This document shows positions 13,444 to 14,420 of a stretch of 14,420 nucleotides of DNA, piece after piece. This DNA is from an uncultured Sphingorhabdus sp. (lineage in GTDB: Bacteria > Pseudomonadota > Alphaproteobacteria > Sphingomonadales > Sphingomonadaceae). Location: positions 1 through 14,420 of the forward strand of contig CALMYW010000415.1 of the NCBI GenBank assembly GCA_937873665.1, in the 5' to 3' direction. Position numbers and translations under genes: made by a program. The stretch's first letter is position 1, and the number at the start of each line of letters is the position of its first letter. Under the pieces are notes generated by a model. It was not told the origin of the DNA. It did not search any database and saw only the letters and a program-made list of their open reading frames with translations.

Positions 13444-14420
13444 TCGGCAGCCTCTGTCCAATGCGCAGATGGGTCCGCCGCATCACCAGGCCAGGGCTGT
13501 CCGGTCAGCGCGGGATACCAGGCCTGCGGGGCATCGCCATAGGCAGCGCGCAGCGCATCGAGCCGCCGCACGGTGCTTTCCCGGCCAGAAAGCAGCGCCA
13601 GAACCTCGGGCATGCCGGAAAGGTCAAGCCGCACCACCACCGATGCCCCGGGCTGGCGGATCAGGAAGCACCGGCTGTGCGCGGGCAGGGTGCGGATCAG
13701 GTCGAGTTCGTGGGCGGTGAGGGCGAAGCCGTCGCAATAGTCCTCGGCCCGCGCGCGGGCATTTGGCATGAAGATCATCGTCGCGGTCTGTTCTATCAGC
13801 GCGGTCGAAATGCGGCTGTCGAGCGCATCGCGCGCGCTCTGGGTGGCGAACCCGACGAGCGCGTTGCGCTTGCGCAGGGTCTTCAGCCAGTCGCGGATTC
13901 GGGCGGAGAACACCTCGTCGTCGAGCGCCTTCCAGCCCTCGTCGATCAGGATCATGGTCGGCTCGCCGTCCAGCCGCTCCTCGATCCGGTGGAACAGGTA
14001 CATCATCGTCGGCGTGCGCAGCCGGGGCGCTTCCAGCAGGGCGGTCATGTCGAAGCCCAGGGTGCGCGCCGACAGGTCCAGCCGGTCCTCTGCGTTGTCG
14101 AACAGCCAGCCGTTCTCGCCCCCACGGATCCAGGCATCGAGCCGGCTGGCAAGATCGCCCGGTTGTGGGCGGCGCGCCCCGGCGAGCAGTTCGCGGAAGT
14201 GGGTCAGGCGGCGCAGCGAGGGGTCGTTGGCATAAGCGGCGTCGACCGCCTCTGCGATCATGGCCGCCTCTTCAGGGCCATCGGCAGCGAGCAACACCCC
14301 CAGCCAGTCGCGCAGGAAGGCGCGGTTGACCGGGGTGTCGGGCAGGGCGAGCGGGTTGAAGCCGCTGGGGCTGCCTGCCGCGATCCGGCTGTAGGTGCCG
14401 CCGATCCCGCGCACGAACAC
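13440..14420 (-). CDS. virB4: Type IV secretion ATPase VirB4, C-terminal part (runs off right edge)
   Basis: VirB4 is the large inner-membrane-associated ATPase that powers pilus biogenesis and substrate passage. The window holds the last 326 codons of a protein that is usually about 800 residues. Walker B is TMILIDEGWKALDD at 155-168, followed by IRDWLKTLRKRNALVGFATQ (175-194), whose FATQS is the typical VirB4 motif. IEQTATMIFMPNARA (209-223) and FALTAHELDLIRTL (232-245) follow, and SRCFLIRQPGASVVVRLDLS (249-268) matches the family's C-terminal sheet. Walker A lies outside the window. The stop overlaps the next gene's start, so the five genes form one transcript. Confidence 0.95.
   Translation of the reverse strand: MFVRGIGGTYSRIAAGSPSGFNPLALPDTPVNRAFLRDWLGVLLAADGPEEAAMIAEAVDAAYANDPSLRRLTHFRELLAGARRPQPGDLASRLDAWIRGGENGWLFDNAEDRLDLSARTLGFDMTALLEAPRLRTPTMMYLFHRIEERLDGEPTMILIDEGWKALDDEVFSARIRDWLKTLRKRNALVGFATQSARDALDSRISTALIEQTATMIFMPNARARAEDYCDGFALTAHELDLIRTLPAHSRCFLIRQPGASVVVRLDLSGMPEVLALLSGRESTVRRLDALRAAYGDAPQAWYPALTGQPWPGDAADPSAHWTEAAE

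Noticed and set aside
12643..13542. 299-codon plus-strand frame opposite virB6
   Set aside because: It has low-complexity Arg/Gln/Gly composition, and the minus strand encodes a clear polytopic membrane protein coupled to its neighbours.
1..14420. tRNA, rRNA, CRISPR array or replication origin
   Set aside because: No cloverleaf-like or rRNA sequence, no regularly spaced repeats, and no iteron cluster or partition gene was seen on either strand.

Overview
This window is GC-rich, bacterial, and most like an alphaproteobacterium of the sphingomonad group. The evidence is two large TonB-dependent receptors with an IVVTAR/IIVTGT-type TonB box, a FadR-type GntR regulator next to one of them, strongly GC-biased third codon positions, and relics of IS6- and IS110-family transposases. 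The genus cannot be fixed from sequence alone. The type IV secretion genes and the density of dead mobile elements suggest a plasmid or an integrated accessory region.

Layout. (1) 1-1454, minus: the N-terminal two thirds or so of a TonB-dependent receptor, running off the left edge. It is divergent from a GntR/FCD regulator (1629-2414, plus), and the shared intergenic region holds a perfect 10-bp palindrome. (2) About 2415-5399 is a graveyard of broken genes. In order it holds an IS6 transposase N-terminal fragment with a stop codon (2542-2667), a minus-strand fragment of a small protein with a CPxTGRR motif (2893-3211), and the C-terminal half of an IS110 transposase with two stop codons plus a structured non-coding right end (3227-about 4035). 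It then holds a small XRE regulator split into two outward-facing halves (4158-4226 minus and 4748-4930 plus), and a PD-(D/E)XK-like nuclease fragment fused in frame to the second half (4322-4930). (3) 5400-9067, minus: an apparent operon of a complete TonB-dependent receptor followed 14 bases later by a class V, PLP-dependent aminotransferase-like enzyme with a Tat-type signal. (4) 9287-14420, minus: a tightly packed type IV secretion operon read as virB4 (partial), virB6, virB9, virB10, virB11. Successive genes overlap by four bases or are separated by four.

The T4SS genes encode the channel core (VirB9, VirB10), the inner-membrane subunit (VirB6) and two ATPases (VirB4, VirB11). No VirB5, VirB7 or VirB8 is encoded between virB4 and virB11. 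The receptor-aminotransferase pair looks like an uptake-and-processing unit, with import across the outer membrane and a PLP enzyme that may act in the periplasm.

The most notable observation is in the graveyard. The two XRE halves join exactly, in frame, into one protein of 83 residues if the roughly 0.6-kb segment between about 4158 and 4748 is flipped. This points to a small inversion with a 4-base GAAG junction that broke a regulator and a nuclease-like gene and created the present chimeric reading frame. In the flipped arrangement these two genes would have been divergently transcribed, like some regulator-effector or restriction-controller pairs.
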